In this document: positions 43,266 to 51,345 of the stretch, piece by piece
How the letters are laid out: each line of letters opens with the position of its first letter
Numbering within the stretch: the first letter of the stretch is position 1
Assembly (NCBI GenBank): GCA_900770945.1
Contig: CAAGME010000040.1
Location: 1 to 64,000 of the forward strand
Source of the DNA: Clostridia bacterium
GTDB taxonomy: Bacteria > Bacillota > Clostridia > Christensenellales > Borkfalkiaceae
Length of the DNA: 64,000 bases
Reading direction: 5' to 3'
Program-made: the position numbers and the translations under genes
The notes under the pieces: generated by a model
The model's input: only the letters and a program-made list of their open reading frames with translations
The model's database searches: none
What the model was told of the DNA's origin: nothing

Positions 43266-43667
43266 ATGAAAGAAATTATTACTTACAGTGCGGAAGAAAC
43301 TTTTTCCGTTGCAAAAGAATATGCGAAAACGCTTAAAAAAAACGACGTTGTCTTGTTGAAGGGCGAAATGGGTGCGGGCAAAACGGTTTTTGCGAAAGGC
43401 GTTGCGAAAGGACTCGGGATAGAGGACGAAGTAACTTCCCCGACGTACGCTTACATGAACGACTACGACGGAATACTGTATCATTACGATTGTTACCGCT
43501 TATCTTGCGGCGAACAAGCACTCGGCTTAGGGCTGACCGACTACTTTGACGCGGGCGGAATTTGCTTAATAGAATGGAGTGAAAATATCTCTTCGGTTCT
43601 GCCCGAAAAGGTAAAAACCGTGACGATAGAGGACATAGGCGAGGGCAAAAGGAGAATAACTTTATGA
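43266..43667 (+). CDS. tsaE: tRNA threonylcarbamoyladenosine biosynthesis ATPase TsaE
   Basis: 133 aa; ATPase of the t6A37 tRNA modification complex. Walker A GEMGAGKT (33-40), VTSPTYAYMNDYDG (about 58-71), DCYRLSCGEQA and LIEWSENI (about 102-109). The operon tsaE-tsaB-rimI with ATGA overlaps is the usual Bacillota order. Confidence 0.93.
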   Translation: MKEIITYSAEETFSVAKEYAKTLKKNDVVLLKGEMGAGKTVFAKGVAKGLGIEDEVTSPTYAYMNDYDGILYHYDCYRLSCGEQALGLGLTDYFDAGGICLIEWSENISSVLPEKVKTVTIEDIGEGKRRITL

Positions 43668-44275
43668 ATTATCTTGCGATTGATACGAGCGGGGATTATT
43701 TGTCGGTAGTTCTTAAAATCGGCGAAAAAACCCATGAATATTTTACTTTTCTTGCGGGGGTTAAGCAGTCGGAAAAGCTAATGGTGGCGATAGAGGAAGC
43801 TTTTTCGGCTCTCGACGCAAAGCCTTCCGATATAGACGTTTTTGCCGCGGTCACGGGTCCGGGGTCTTTCACGGGGATAAGGATAGGCGTTGCCACAATA
43901 AAAGGTTTTGCCGACGCGCTGAATAAAAAAGTTCTCGGCGTAACCGTTTTCGACGCGCTTTCATATACTGAGGTAGAAGGCAAAATTCTCACGGTAGTGA
44001 ACGCCAACCACGGCAACTTCTACGTTGCGGGCTTTGCGGACGGGAAAGAAAGTTTTGCGCCTAAGTTTGTCTGTGCGACGGAGTTTGAAGAGCTTTTAAA
44101 AGAGTATTCGCCGATAGCTTACGAAGAAATACCGAACGTTGACGTAAAGGTTGTTTCGGTGAAAGACGGGCTTAAAAAAGCAGTCGAAAAAAACCTGGAA
44201 AAAGCGAGCGGCGACACCGATTCCGTCAAGCCGTTTTATCTAAGATTATCGCAGGCGGAAGAAGGCAGAAAATGA
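43664..44275 (+). CDS. tsaB: tRNA threonylcarbamoyladenosine protein TsaB
   Basis: 203 aa partner of TsaD. YLAIDTSGDYLSVVL at the N-terminus (ASKHA fold) and VTGPGSFTGIRIGVATIKGFA (about 62-82, in part) are diagnostic. ATGA overlaps at both ends. TsaD, the catalytic subunit, is not in the window. Confidence 0.93.
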   Translation: MNYLAIDTSGDYLSVVLKIGEKTHEYFTFLAGVKQSEKLMVAIEEAFSALDAKPSDIDVFAAVTGPGSFTGIRIGVATIKGFADALNKKVLGVTVFDALSYTEVEGKILTVVNANHGNFYVAGFADGKESFAPKFVCATEFEELLKEYSPIAYEEIPNVDVKVVSVKDGLKKAVEKNLEKASGDTDSVKPFYLRLSQAEEGRK

Positions 44276-44706
44276 TTATCCGCGAGTGGAAAATTGCCGA
44301 TAACGAAGTTATAGAGGGGCTTGAGAGGGAATGTTTTAAAACGCCCTGGACAAAAGAAATGCTCGACGGCTCGTTTACGCTTAACAACTTTAAGGGTTTT
44401 ATCGCGGACGAAAACGGCGTGATAGCAGGTTACGTCGGCGTGATTTACGACGATTGGGACGGCGAAATTTTAAACGTCGCCGTGAAAAAAAGCGAAAGGC
44501 GAAAAGGTTACGGCAAAACTTTGATGCAATGCGCGCTTGATTTTTTAAAGGAAAAGGGCAAAGAAAACGTCTTTTTGGAGGTAAGAAGAAGCAACCTTGC
44601 CGCGCAAAACCTTTACTTTTCGCTCGGGTTTACAAAAATAGGCGAAAGAAAAAAATATTACGAAAATACGGAAGATGCGTTCGTGCTTGGAAAAAAGCTG
44701 AGGTAA
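44272..44706 (+). CDS. rimI: ribosomal protein S18 alanine N-acetyltransferase (GNAT)
   Basis: 144 aa GNAT protein. Acetyl-CoA site VKKSERRKGYGKTLMQCAL (about residues 73-91, RxxGxG/A type) and the C-terminal LEVRRSNLAAQNLYFSLGF (about 104-122) as in RimI. Position after tsaB supports the name. Whether it acts on S18 or another target is inferred. Confidence 0.88.
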   Translation: MIIREWKIADNEVIEGLERECFKTPWTKEMLDGSFTLNNFKGFIADENGVIAGYVGVIYDDWDGEILNVAVKKSERRKGYGKTLMQCALDFLKEKGKENVFLEVRRSNLAAQNLYFSLGFTKIGERKKYYENTEDAFVLGKKLR

Positions 44707-44732
44707 AACTTATAGAATTCGTCTTTAACGGT

Positions 44733-45422
44733 ATGTTCGTAACCGTAGTAGGAGAAGGCGAAAGCCTTCTTTTTCTTCCCGGTTTTTTATGCGGAAAGGA
44801 AATATTCAACAAACAGATAGCGTACTTTTCGCGTTTTTACAAGGTCATCGCGCCGTCGCTCCCGGGGTTCGGAGGGTCGAAATTTAACGGCGAAACGACG
44901 ATCGGCGATTACGCAAAAAAAGTTTCCGAGCTTGTCGACGAGTTCTCGGACGGAAAAGTCAACATCGTGGCGCACTCCTTCGGCGCAAGAATCGTTTTAA
45001 AGCTTTTGCCCGACGAAAGGGTTGATAAAATAATAATAACGGGCGGCGCGGGCTTGAAGCCTAAACGCAAAATAAGCTATTATTTCAAGGTCTTAAAGCA
45101 CAAAATAAAGCGAAAATTGGGGTTTGACGTATCCGACGACGGGTCGGCGGATTATAAGCTTTTACCACTTGATATGAAGAAAACGTTCGTCAACGTGGTG
45201 AACGAACATTTGGATTATAAGCTAAAAGAAATCGATAACAAAACGTTACTTTTATGGGGCGAAAAGGATACGGAAACGCCGCTTTATATGGGGAAACGGT
45301 TTAAAAAAGGGCTGAAAAATTCCGAGCTTGTTATAATAAAAAACGCAGGGCATTTCGCCTTTTTAAGCTGCCCCGCAACGTTCAATTTTCTCGTTAAGGA
45401 TTTTTTGAAAAATGACGGATAA
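44733..45422 (+). CDS. alpha/beta hydrolase
   Basis: 229 aa from ATG 44733. LLFLPGFLCGKEIF forms the oxyanion region, the nucleophile elbow is AHSFGAR (about residues 81-87), and GHFAFLSCP holds the catalytic His (about 207). The annotated ATG has no ribosome site. The frame is open upstream, and the residues IEFVFNG before the ATG look like the usual first strand of this fold; an ATA at 44712 has GAGG eight bases upstream, so a non-standard start is possible. Last bases overlap the MurF-like gene. Confidence 0.8.
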   Translation: MFVTVVGEGESLLFLPGFLCGKEIFNKQIAYFSRFYKVIAPSLPGFGGSKFNGETTIGDYAKKVSELVDEFSDGKVNIVAHSFGARIVLKLLPDERVDKIIITGGAGLKPKRKISYYFKVLKHKIKRKLGFDVSDDGSADYKLLPLDMKKTFVNVVNEHLDYKLKEIDNKTLLLWGEKDTETPLYMGKRFKKGLKNSELVIIKNAGHFAFLSCPATFNFLVKDFLKNDG

Positions 45423-47067
45423 ATCGACTTATAGCGTGACTTTTGCTCTTATTTTCATCGTTTTTTGTTGCGTTTTTTGCGCTTTTATAAACGCGCTTAA
45501 AGCTAAAAAAGAATTGGCGATTATGCAAAGAAGCGGGTACAAATTAAGCGGTTATTTTTCTTGGCTTTTCAAAAAAGGTAAGCGCAGAATTTTAAAACGC
45601 ATTTATTTATTATCTTTCGCGCAAATTCTTGTTGTGCTTTGCTCGGCGCTCTCTACTGCAAAACTAAATTTTTCACCGTTTTTAACGGGCGGAATATATA
45701 TTGCTTTGTGCGCCTCTGCATTGTTTTTCGGTTGCAGAGAAAAGTCAAAAACGCCGTTCGTTTACACTTCGAGGGGCAAAAGGCTTTTTGCGGCGTTTAC
45801 CGTTTTGCTCACTGCGTTCTCTCTTGCGCTCGGTACTCTCTGCTTGCCGTTTAAAGGCTTAAAATCAATAAATTATTTGTCGCTTTCGTTTGTCTTTTTA
45901 CCTATAATTTATGCGATTACGCCGTTTGCGCTCGTTCTTGCCGCTCTTCTTTTAAGCCCTTTCGAAAAGGCAAACAACAAGCGGTATATTGAAAAAGCGA
46001 AAAGGACGCTGCTTGCTCGCCCCGACTTAATAAGGATTGCGATAACGGGCAGCTACGGCAAAACGACGGTTAAAGAGATGCTCGCTACAATTCTTTCGGA
46101 AAAATTTTGCGTGCTATCTACTCCCGCATCGTTTAACACGCCGCTCGGAATAGCCAAAACGCTGGAAAAACTTTCGGACAAAACGCAGATTTTTATAGCC
46201 GAAGCGGGTGCGAGAAGAAAGGGCGATATAGCCGAGCTTTGCAAAATAATAGACCCCGATATCGCCGTGATTACGGGGATTGCAAGCCAACATATAGAAA
46301 CTTTCGGCTCGCTCGACGATATTAAAGACGCAAAAGCCGAGATTTTGGAAAGCAAAAACGTGCGCGCGGCGTACTTCCCCGCAGACGACGAGGACGCGCT
46401 TTCGCTTAAAGAAAGAGTTTTTAAGGACGTAAAAACATTTGTCGCGGGCTTCGATAAAACGAAAGCCCCGTATCTTACGGCGGAAAACTTTGTTTTAAGC
46501 GGGCAAGGCTCGTCGTTCACGCTCGTTTTCGGCAATGAAAAAATGCCGATTTTCACTTCGGTTTTGGGTAAGCACAACGTCGGCAATATCCTGCTTGCAT
46601 GCTCGGTTGCGCTCGGGCTGGGGTTAAAGCTTGCCGAAGTTGCGGCGGGCGTGGCGCGGATAAAACCCGTAAAACACAGGCTCGAAATCGTAAGAAACGA
46701 CGACGTTTTGATAATAGATGACGCGTATAACAGCAACGAAAAAGGGGCGAAAGCCGCGCTTGAAGTGCTAAAAAGCTTTGACGGCAGAAAAATTCTCGTA
46801 ACCCCGGGGATTGTGGAAACGGGCGAAAAGACTTACGAAATAAACTTTTCGCTCGGGTTTGCCGCCGCAACCGTTTGCGATATCGCGGTTTTAGAACAAA
46901 GCGACGGAATAAAAGCCGTATACGATGGCTTGATAAAAGGCGGAAAAAGTGACGAGAGTGTGGTTTTTGTAAAAGATTCTTTTGCCGCAAGCGAATATCT
47001 GAAAGGAATTTTAAAGCGCGGCGACAAGGTGCTTTTTGAAAACGACCTCGGCGACGAATATCTTTAA
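45412..47067 (+). CDS. MurF-like ligase with an N-terminal membrane domain
   Basis: 551 aa. Residues 1-190 carry about five membrane helices in place of the usual Mur N-terminal domain. The Mur ligase core follows: P-loop TGSYGKTTVKEML (about residues 203-215), NTPLGIAKTL, AEAGARRKGDI, GIASQHIETFG (about 286-296), and DDAYNSNEKGAKAAL (about 436-450). These match MurF, which adds D-Ala-D-Ala to the UDP-MurNAc peptide. The next gene, ddl, makes that dipeptide. Such membrane-linked forms are seen in Clostridia. Start overlaps the hydrolase by 11 bases. Confidence 0.85.
   Translation: MTDKSTYSVTFALIFIVFCCVFCAFINALKAKKELAIMQRSGYKLSGYFSWLFKKGKRRILKRIYLLSFAQILVVLCSALSTAKLNFSPFLTGGIYIALCASALFFGCREKSKTPFVYTSRGKRLFAAFTVLLTAFSLALGTLCLPFKGLKSINYLSLSFVFLPIIYAITPFALVLAALLLSPFEKANNKRYIEKAKRTLLARPDLIRIAITGSYGKTTVKEMLATILSEKFCVLSTPASFNTPLGIAKTLEKLSDKTQIFIAEAGARRKGDIAELCKIIDPDIAVITGIASQHIETFGSLDDIKDAKAEILESKNVRAAYFPADDEDALSLKERVFKDVKTFVAGFDKTKAPYLTAENFVLSGQGSSFTLVFGNEKMPIFTSVLGKHNVGNILLACSVALGLGLKLAEVAAGVARIKPVKHRLEIVRNDDVLIIDDAYNSNEKGAKAALEVLKSFDGRKILVTPGIVETGEKTYEINFSLGFAAATVCDIAVLEQSDGIKAVYDGLIKGGKSDESVVFVKDSFAASEYLKGILKRGDKVLFENDLGDEYL
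45422..45445 (+). repeat. 24-bp dispersed motif, copy 5
   Basis: AATCGACTTATAG then CGT, then GACTTTTG; in the first codons of the MurF-like gene, touching the hydrolase stop. Confidence 0.6.
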
Positions 47068-47076
47068 AACGCCGTT

Positions 47077-47100
47077 AATCGACATATAGACGGACTTTTG
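47077..47100 (+). repeat. 24-bp dispersed motif, copy 6
   Basis: AATCGACATATAG then ACG, then GACTTTTG; between the MurF-like gene and ddl. Confidence 0.6.
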
Positions 47101-47130
47101 CAAAAGATAAAGTAATTTTGAAAGGAAAAA

Positions 47131-48261
47131 ATGAAAACAGTACTCGTTGTTTTCGGCGGAACATCCGCCGAAAGGGACATTTCCGTTTTAACGGGAGTTA
47201 TGACGGCAAATTGCTTGAAGGGCGGCGAATACTCGCCCGTTGCCTGCTATGTTTCGCCTACGGGCGAATGGTACGCGGGCGAAGCCCTTTTTGACGTAGG
47301 TTTTTTTGCCGAGCCGAACTTTAAAAAGCTTAAACGCGTAACGATGGTCTCGGGCGAAACTTGCCTATATGAAATTAAAAGAGGAAAGCTCAAAAAGTAT
47401 GCCGATATTACCCTCGCTCTTAACTGCTTGCACGGCGCGCCGGGCGAGGACGGGAGCTTAGTAGGATACATGAACATGTGCAAAATTCCGATAGCTTCGC
47501 CGCCGATGTTTGCTTCCGCGCTTTCTATGGATAAATCAATTACTTCTTCGCTTCTTAAAAAGCACGGATTTTTAGTGGCGGACGGGTTTAAGGTCGAGAG
47601 AAAGGAATTTTATTCTGACGCGGAAAAAGTGTCGGAAAAAGCAAGAAAAACCGGTTATCCGCTCATTATAAAGCCTGCGTCGAACGGCAGCAGCATAGGC
47701 ATAAGCGTCGCAAAATGTCGCGACGAGCTTGTTTTGGCGTTGCGGAAGGCTTTTTTGTACGACGAAAAAGCCGTGGTCGAAAAATATCTTGCGGGCGCAA
47801 AGGACGTCAACTGCGCGGCAGTCGGACTAAGCGACGGCGTAAAGGTGAGCGCGGCGGCGACGCCGAGAAAAAGCGGCGAGTTTTTCTCTTTTGCCGACAA
47901 GTATCTTGACGGCGACAAAATTTTTGCGGGACAGGAAAAAACAAAGGACATCGACGAGGACGTTTTTGTCGAGGTAAAAAGACTGACTAAAAAAATTTAC
48001 GAGCTGTTTTCTTTTAGCGGCATAGTGCGCGTCGACTATCTTTTGTACGAACATAGGCTTTACGTCAACGAGATAAACGCCGTTCCCGGCTCGCTTTCAT
48101 ATTATCTCTTTTCGGACAAAATAAGCGCGTTTACGAAGTTATTGACCGACTTATTGAATTTTACGCTGAAAAAACACGCGCCGGAGGCGAACCTTAAAAA
48201 AGATGCCGACGAAAAACTTTCGTTTAATGAATTCAAAGGCGCGAAAATAAGAAAAACGTGA
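47131..48261 (+). CDS. ddl: D-alanine--D-alanine ligase
   Basis: 376 aa ATP-grasp enzyme. Seen: VVFGGTSAERDISVLTGV (residues 5-22), LHGAPGEDGSLVGYM (about 97-111), PLIIKPASNGSSIGIS (ATP site, about 177-192), and VNEINAVPGSLSYYLF (about 312-327) with metal ligands. The last variant (NAVPG instead of NTxPG) and SLSYYLF suggest fine differences from E. coli Ddl; VanA-type D-Ala-D-Lac activity cannot be excluded by eye. Follows the MurF-like gene. Confidence 0.93.
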   Translation: MKTVLVVFGGTSAERDISVLTGVMTANCLKGGEYSPVACYVSPTGEWYAGEALFDVGFFAEPNFKKLKRVTMVSGETCLYEIKRGKLKKYADITLALNCLHGAPGEDGSLVGYMNMCKIPIASPPMFASALSMDKSITSSLLKKHGFLVADGFKVERKEFYSDAEKVSEKARKTGYPLIIKPASNGSSIGISVAKCRDELVLALRKAFLYDEKAVVEKYLAGAKDVNCAAVGLSDGVKVSAAATPRKSGEFFSFADKYLDGDKIFAGQEKTKDIDEDVFVEVKRLTKKIYELFSFSGIVRVDYLLYEHRLYVNEINAVPGSLSYYLFSDKISAFTKLLTDLLNFTLKKHAPEANLKKDADEKLSFNEFKGAKIRKT

Positions 48262-48287
48262 AAAAACGATTGACCGACTAAAAAAAG

Positions 48288-48316
48288 TTTACAAAACGAA
48301 AGCGTTATGCTAAAAT
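48288..48316 (+). promoter_or_regulatory. promoter of rnpB
   Basis: TTTACA, 17 bp, TAAAAT; expected start about 48322, exactly where P1 of the RNA begins. Confidence 0.75.
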
Positions 48317-48320
48317 AAAA

Positions 48321-48668
48321 AAGTAACGAGTCGACCGCGCGACTGCGGAAGAGAAATCTTACGAGGAAAGTCCGAGCTTCATAGAGCAGGGTGACGGATA
48401 ACGTCCGCCGAAGGTGACTTCCGGGAAAGTGCAACAGAAAAAAACCGCCTTGAAAAAGGTAAGGATGAAAAGGCGAGGTAAAAGCTCACCGGGGAGGAGG
48501 TAACTTCTCCCGCCGTGTAAACCCCACCCGAAGCAAGATAGGGCGATATCGAATACGGTTGCTCGCCGCGGTATCGCCGTTTTACGTCGCTTGAGTCCGT
48601 CGGTAACGGCGGAAGTAGATAGATAGTCGCGCAAGACAGAACTCGGCTTATAGATCGGCTCGTTACTT
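48321..48668 (+). ncRNA. rnpB: RNase P RNA, type A-like
   Basis: Catalytic RNA that removes 5' leaders of tRNA precursors. Conserved blocks: GAGGAAAGTCCGAGCTTC (CR-I), ACAGAAA, GTAAACCCCACCCGAAG with CAAGATAGGG (CR-II/III area), and near the 3' end ACAGAACTCGGCTTATAG (CR-V). The ends pair as P1: AAGTAACGAG with CTCGTTACTT, which sets the boundaries. About 348 nt. Confidence 0.95.
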
Positions 48669-48681
48669 TTTTAGCTTTTCG

Positions 48682-48718
48682 CCGCGCTTTAAGGATTGTT
48701 TTTTAAGGCGCGGTTTTT
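48682..48718 (+). terminator. terminator of rnpB
   Basis: 11-bp stem CCGCGCTTTAA/TTAAGGCGCGG, then TTTTT. Confidence 0.85.
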
Positions 48719-48891
48719 GTATGCTTTTTTTGTATTTTCTATGCTGATTTTTTGCGTTTTTTTCCGTCTTTTCGTCGGCGAAGAAAATTTTTGAAAGGGG
48801 CATTTTTCTTTTTATCAAAAAAGAAATCCCCGAAAAAAACTTCAATAACAATAAAACGGAAAATTACAAAATAAATTTTTATTCTGTTTAC

Positions 48892-48920
48892 TTGACAAAC
48901 CGTTGCGCTCATGGTAAAAT
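48892..48920 (+). promoter_or_regulatory. promoter of the large lipoprotein gene
   Basis: TTGACA, 17 bp ending in TGG, TAAAAT. The leader holds a hairpin GTCGC/GCGAC just before the GGAGG site. Confidence 0.8.
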
Positions 48921-48963
48921 ACAACTATAAAAGAAGTCGCGAGAAGCGACGAAGGAGGACTGT

Positions 48964-50820
48964 ATGAAAAAACTAACATCGATTTTACTCGCGCTCGTCT
49001 TGAGCCTTACGCTCGTGTTTACGCTTGCTCTGAGCGGGTGCCATTTGACCGACGAGGACATTTCGTCATCGACGGGCGGCGGGAACTCTTCTTCGACGGA
49101 GCCGCAAGCTCCGCAAAAAACGGACAGGTCCGCTTACACCATTCAAGCCGCGGACGAAACTGTGAAAGCTCTCACCTTAAACGGGCTTTTCTTAGACGGA
49201 AAAAGCGCGCTTAAAGGCTATATGGCGGGCGACATGCTTAATTCCGCTATCGAAACTCTCGCAAAGAGTATTCTGGACGGGATTGTGGACGTAGGCGTAA
49301 ACGCGGAGCAGCTTGCCGCGCAATTCAGCTATTTTGAATACGAATATTACGACGACGGCTCCTGGTACGCAAAAAAGGACGGCAAAAAGGTTCATCCCGT
49401 GCTTGACGCATTCCTTTCCTACAAACTCGACGGAAGCGAAGAATTAAAGCTTAACGCCGAAATGCTCGACTATTACAAGAACGAAACGCTTTTGTTCATC
49501 GCCGGTTACGAAAACGACCAAAAATATCAGCTTTTGCTCACGATGGTTGACCAATCGGGCGTTATCGACACGATTATGCACGCAAAGGTCGGCGACGTGG
49601 CTAAGATTTTCTCGGGCGACGGCAAAAAAGTCGTCGAGGGCGTAAACGCTATCGCGGGTAATCTCACAATCAAGCAAATCGCAATACTTTTAGGTTTTGC
49701 CCCGACCGACTCCGCCCCCGCGTTTGCGGTGCGTATCGGCGCGAAAAAAGTTTCGGAAGTCATTGCTCTTATGAACAAGACGGACGAAGAAAAAATTGCC
49801 GAACTCAAAGTTTTGTTTAAGGATGCGACCGTCGGCGAGGTGGCTGCGTTTGTCGGCTTCACAGTTACGGACGAAACGGTTAAAGCCATGAAGGTCGAAG
49901 CCGTTCTCGACGATTACGTAGCGTTAAAAACAGGCGACTACGCAAAGAAGGTCGCGCTTGTCGAAAAGATGCTCGGCGAAACGACCGCCGTCGAACTGCT
50001 CACGTCGTTGCAGATACCCATCCGCACGGATATGCAGGACAAAAAGCTTAAAGAACTTTCGGCGCAAGCGAACAGCGAAGCCGAAGGTAATTTCGAAGCT
50101 TACCTTATAGGGTTGTTCAATGCGGTTTATTCCTACGCAGACCCGGACGCGGTGAGTGCGAAAATCGATTTGATACTTACTGCCGAAGTTATCCCCGGCG
50201 TTACCGTTTACGACGTTATAGGTGCGCTTTCCTCTAAGGATGCATTTGCGCCCGTAGCGTATAAGTTCTATCTCTACTTAGGCGGAACGGAAATAGGCGA
50301 AGAGGCGTTTGCCGCTAAGCTTAACGAAACGTTCTATCCGTTTGTCGAAAAGCTTGCGGGTATTTTCAACGAAGAAAAGCTTGTCGGCGATTACACAATA
50401 ACCGGGCTTATTACCGCGCTCGGCGCAGAGGAAACTCGCGCCGCCGCCGAAGAGGCGATAAAAGCGGAAGCGAAAAAGCTCGAAGACGAAGCTTACGCCA
50501 AAGAATGGTTTGCAAAGCTTGCAACTACCCTTAACAAAGCTATGGCGGAAATCGATAAGTTCGCAAAAGACAATCTTTACGACTTGACCGTTCCTTTCAA
50601 CGGCGGCAAATTCACGATGGGTGACGCGGCGGCTTACATAAACGCAATGAAAACCGGCGCAAAGGTTGACGAAAACAACTCGCTCTATAAACTTCTCGAT
50701 AAAATCACCGTTGACGAAGCCATAAAGGCTTTGAAAAAGATGTTTAAACCCGAAGGCAATCAGCCTGCACCCGATGTTCCTCAAACCGAAGGTACCGTCG
50801 GAATCGGCGAAGCCGCGTAA
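48964..50820 (+). CDS. large putative lipoprotein with internal helical repeats
   Basis: 618 aa. Signal peptide MKKLTSILLALVLSL to lipobox LSGC with Cys26, then a low-complexity Ser/Gly linker (SSSTGGGNSSSTEPQ). The rest is acidic, mostly helical and rich in Ala, Lys, Glu. A short motif of the type T-[IVM]-x-[DEQ]-[VAI]-x3-[LI] recurs, for example TIKQIAILLG, TVGEVAAFVG, TVYDVIGALS, TMGDAAAYIN and TVDEAIKALK. I do not recognise the family. Strong own promoter and terminator suggest high, independent expression of a surface protein. Confidence 0.75.
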   Translation: MKKLTSILLALVLSLTLVFTLALSGCHLTDEDISSSTGGGNSSSTEPQAPQKTDRSAYTIQAADETVKALTLNGLFLDGKSALKGYMAGDMLNSAIETLAKSILDGIVDVGVNAEQLAAQFSYFEYEYYDDGSWYAKKDGKKVHPVLDAFLSYKLDGSEELKLNAEMLDYYKNETLLFIAGYENDQKYQLLLTMVDQSGVIDTIMHAKVGDVAKIFSGDGKKVVEGVNAIAGNLTIKQIAILLGFAPTDSAPAFAVRIGAKKVSEVIALMNKTDEEKIAELKVLFKDATVGEVAAFVGFTVTDETVKAMKVEAVLDDYVALKTGDYAKKVALVEKMLGETTAVELLTSLQIPIRTDMQDKKLKELSAQANSEAEGNFEAYLIGLFNAVYSYADPDAVSAKIDLILTAEVIPGVTVYDVIGALSSKDAFAPVAYKFYLYLGGTEIGEEAFAAKLNETFYPFVEKLAGIFNEEKLVGDYTITGLITALGAEETRAAAEEAIKAEAKKLEDEAYAKEWFAKLATTLNKAMAEIDKFAKDNLYDLTVPFNGGKFTMGDAAAYINAMKTGAKVDENNSLYKLLDKITVDEAIKALKKMFKPEGNQPAPDVPQTEGTVGIGEAA

Positions 50821-50827
50821 AAGTAAG

Positions 50828-50864
50828 AAAAAAGCTTGCGGAAATTTTCTGCAAGCTTTTTTTT
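50828..50864 (+). terminator. terminator of the lipoprotein gene
   Basis: 12-bp stem AAAAAAGCTTGC/GCAAGCTTTTTT with further Ts. Confidence 0.9.
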
Positions 50865-50900
50865 GTGTGCCTTTGGCGCGAATATCGATTTACTTATTAT

Positions 50901-50980
50901 CCCCTCATCCACCGCCGACGCGACGGCGGTCCCCCTTCTCCACAAAGCTCGGCAAAGCCGAGCGGGCGAAGGTCGGTGTT
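50901..50980. repeat. REP-like double-hairpin element
   Basis: CCCTCATCC, then perfect hairpin ACCGCCG/CGGCGGT (50911-50930), a pyrimidine-rich link CCCCCTTCTCC, then perfect hairpin GCTCGGC-AAA-GCCGAGC (50947-50963). Such double palindromes with CCCTCATCC / CCCTTCTCC arms are scattered in many clostridial genomes; none other is seen intact here. Confidence 0.55.
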
Positions 50981-51005
50981 TGGGAAATTACGTATAACAA
51001 ATACA

Positions 51006-51059
51006 TAAAAAATCCGCCGTTATTGCAAAGACAGGCTTTGCGTAGCGGCGGAAATTTTT
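51006..51059 (-). terminator. terminator of the XRE controller gene
   Basis: Outer stem TCCGCCG/CGGCGGA and inner stem GCAAAG/CTTTGC, T-rich on both sides, so it works in both directions. Confidence 0.8.
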
Positions 51060-51065
51060 TTGCGG

Positions 51066-51278
51066 TTAAAATCGGTCTTCTTGCGGCACGTCCAACAAGT
51101 CGTAAATGTCCACTTGATAAAGCTTTGCCAAGGCGATTAGTTTTTCGTATTCCGGGCGCGAAATATCGTTTTCCCAGTCGCTGACGTTTGACTGACAAAT
51201 TCCTAACTGTTTTGCAACATACTGCTGTGAAAAGCCTGAGTTTTTTCGCGCTTCTTTAAAATTCTTACCGTAATTCAT
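51066..51278 (-). CDS. XRE-family regulator, controller-protein-like
   Basis: 70 aa, nearly all helix-turn-helix: FKEARKNSGFSQQYVAKQLG (about residues 7-26), then QSNVSDWENDISRPEYEKL. The small size, the divergent position to a methyltransferase operon, and the lack of any ribosome site are all features of C (controller) proteins of restriction-modification systems. A -10 TAAAAT (51290-51285) ends 6 bp before the ATG, so the mRNA should be leaderless. Its likely targets are the two 17-bp palindromes next to it. No enzymatic role. Confidence 0.85.
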   Translation of the reverse strand: MNYGKNFKEARKNSGFSQQYVAKQLGICQSNVSDWENDISRPEYEKLIALAKLYQVDIYDLLDVPQEDRF

Positions 51279-51284
51279 GCTTTT

Positions 51285-51290
51285 ATTTTA
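51285..51290 (-). promoter_or_regulatory. -10 of the XRE controller gene
   Basis: TAAAAT on the minus strand, with the ATG at about +1. The -35 place is occupied by palindrome 1, so transcription may depend on bound protein. Confidence 0.5.
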
Positions 51291-51295
51291 TCAAA

Positions 51296-51312
51296 AATGT
51301 GTACTACACATT
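51296..51312. promoter_or_regulatory. operator palindrome 1
   Basis: AATGTGTA-C-TACACATT, a perfect 17-bp palindrome 18 bp upstream of the XRE ATG. It reaches two bases into the -35 of the methyltransferase promoter. Confidence 0.65.
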
Positions 51313-51339
51313 GACAATTATGTGCAATGCACATATAAT
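51311..51339 (+). promoter_or_regulatory. consensus promoter of the restriction-modification operon
   Basis: TTGACA, 17 bp, TATAAT, both perfect. Expected start at about 51346, which is the A of the ATG, so the transcript appears leaderless. Confidence 0.85.
51319..51335. promoter_or_regulatory. operator palindrome 2
   Basis: TATGTGCA-A-TGCACATA, a perfect 17-bp palindrome in the spacer and first bases of the -10. Centre-to-centre distance to palindrome 1 is 23 bp, about two helix turns. Shared core: ATGTGYA-N-TRCACAT. Confidence 0.65.
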
Positions 51340-51345
51340 ATATAT

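Noticed and set aside
48643..48666. Seventh copy of the 24-bp dispersed motif
   Set aside because: The resemblance (CGGCTTATAG) is the universally conserved 3' part of RNase P RNA.
48663..48924. Two 61-62 codon minus-strand frames
   Set aside because: Lys-rich translations of an AT-rich gap and of the rnpB terminator; no ribosome site.
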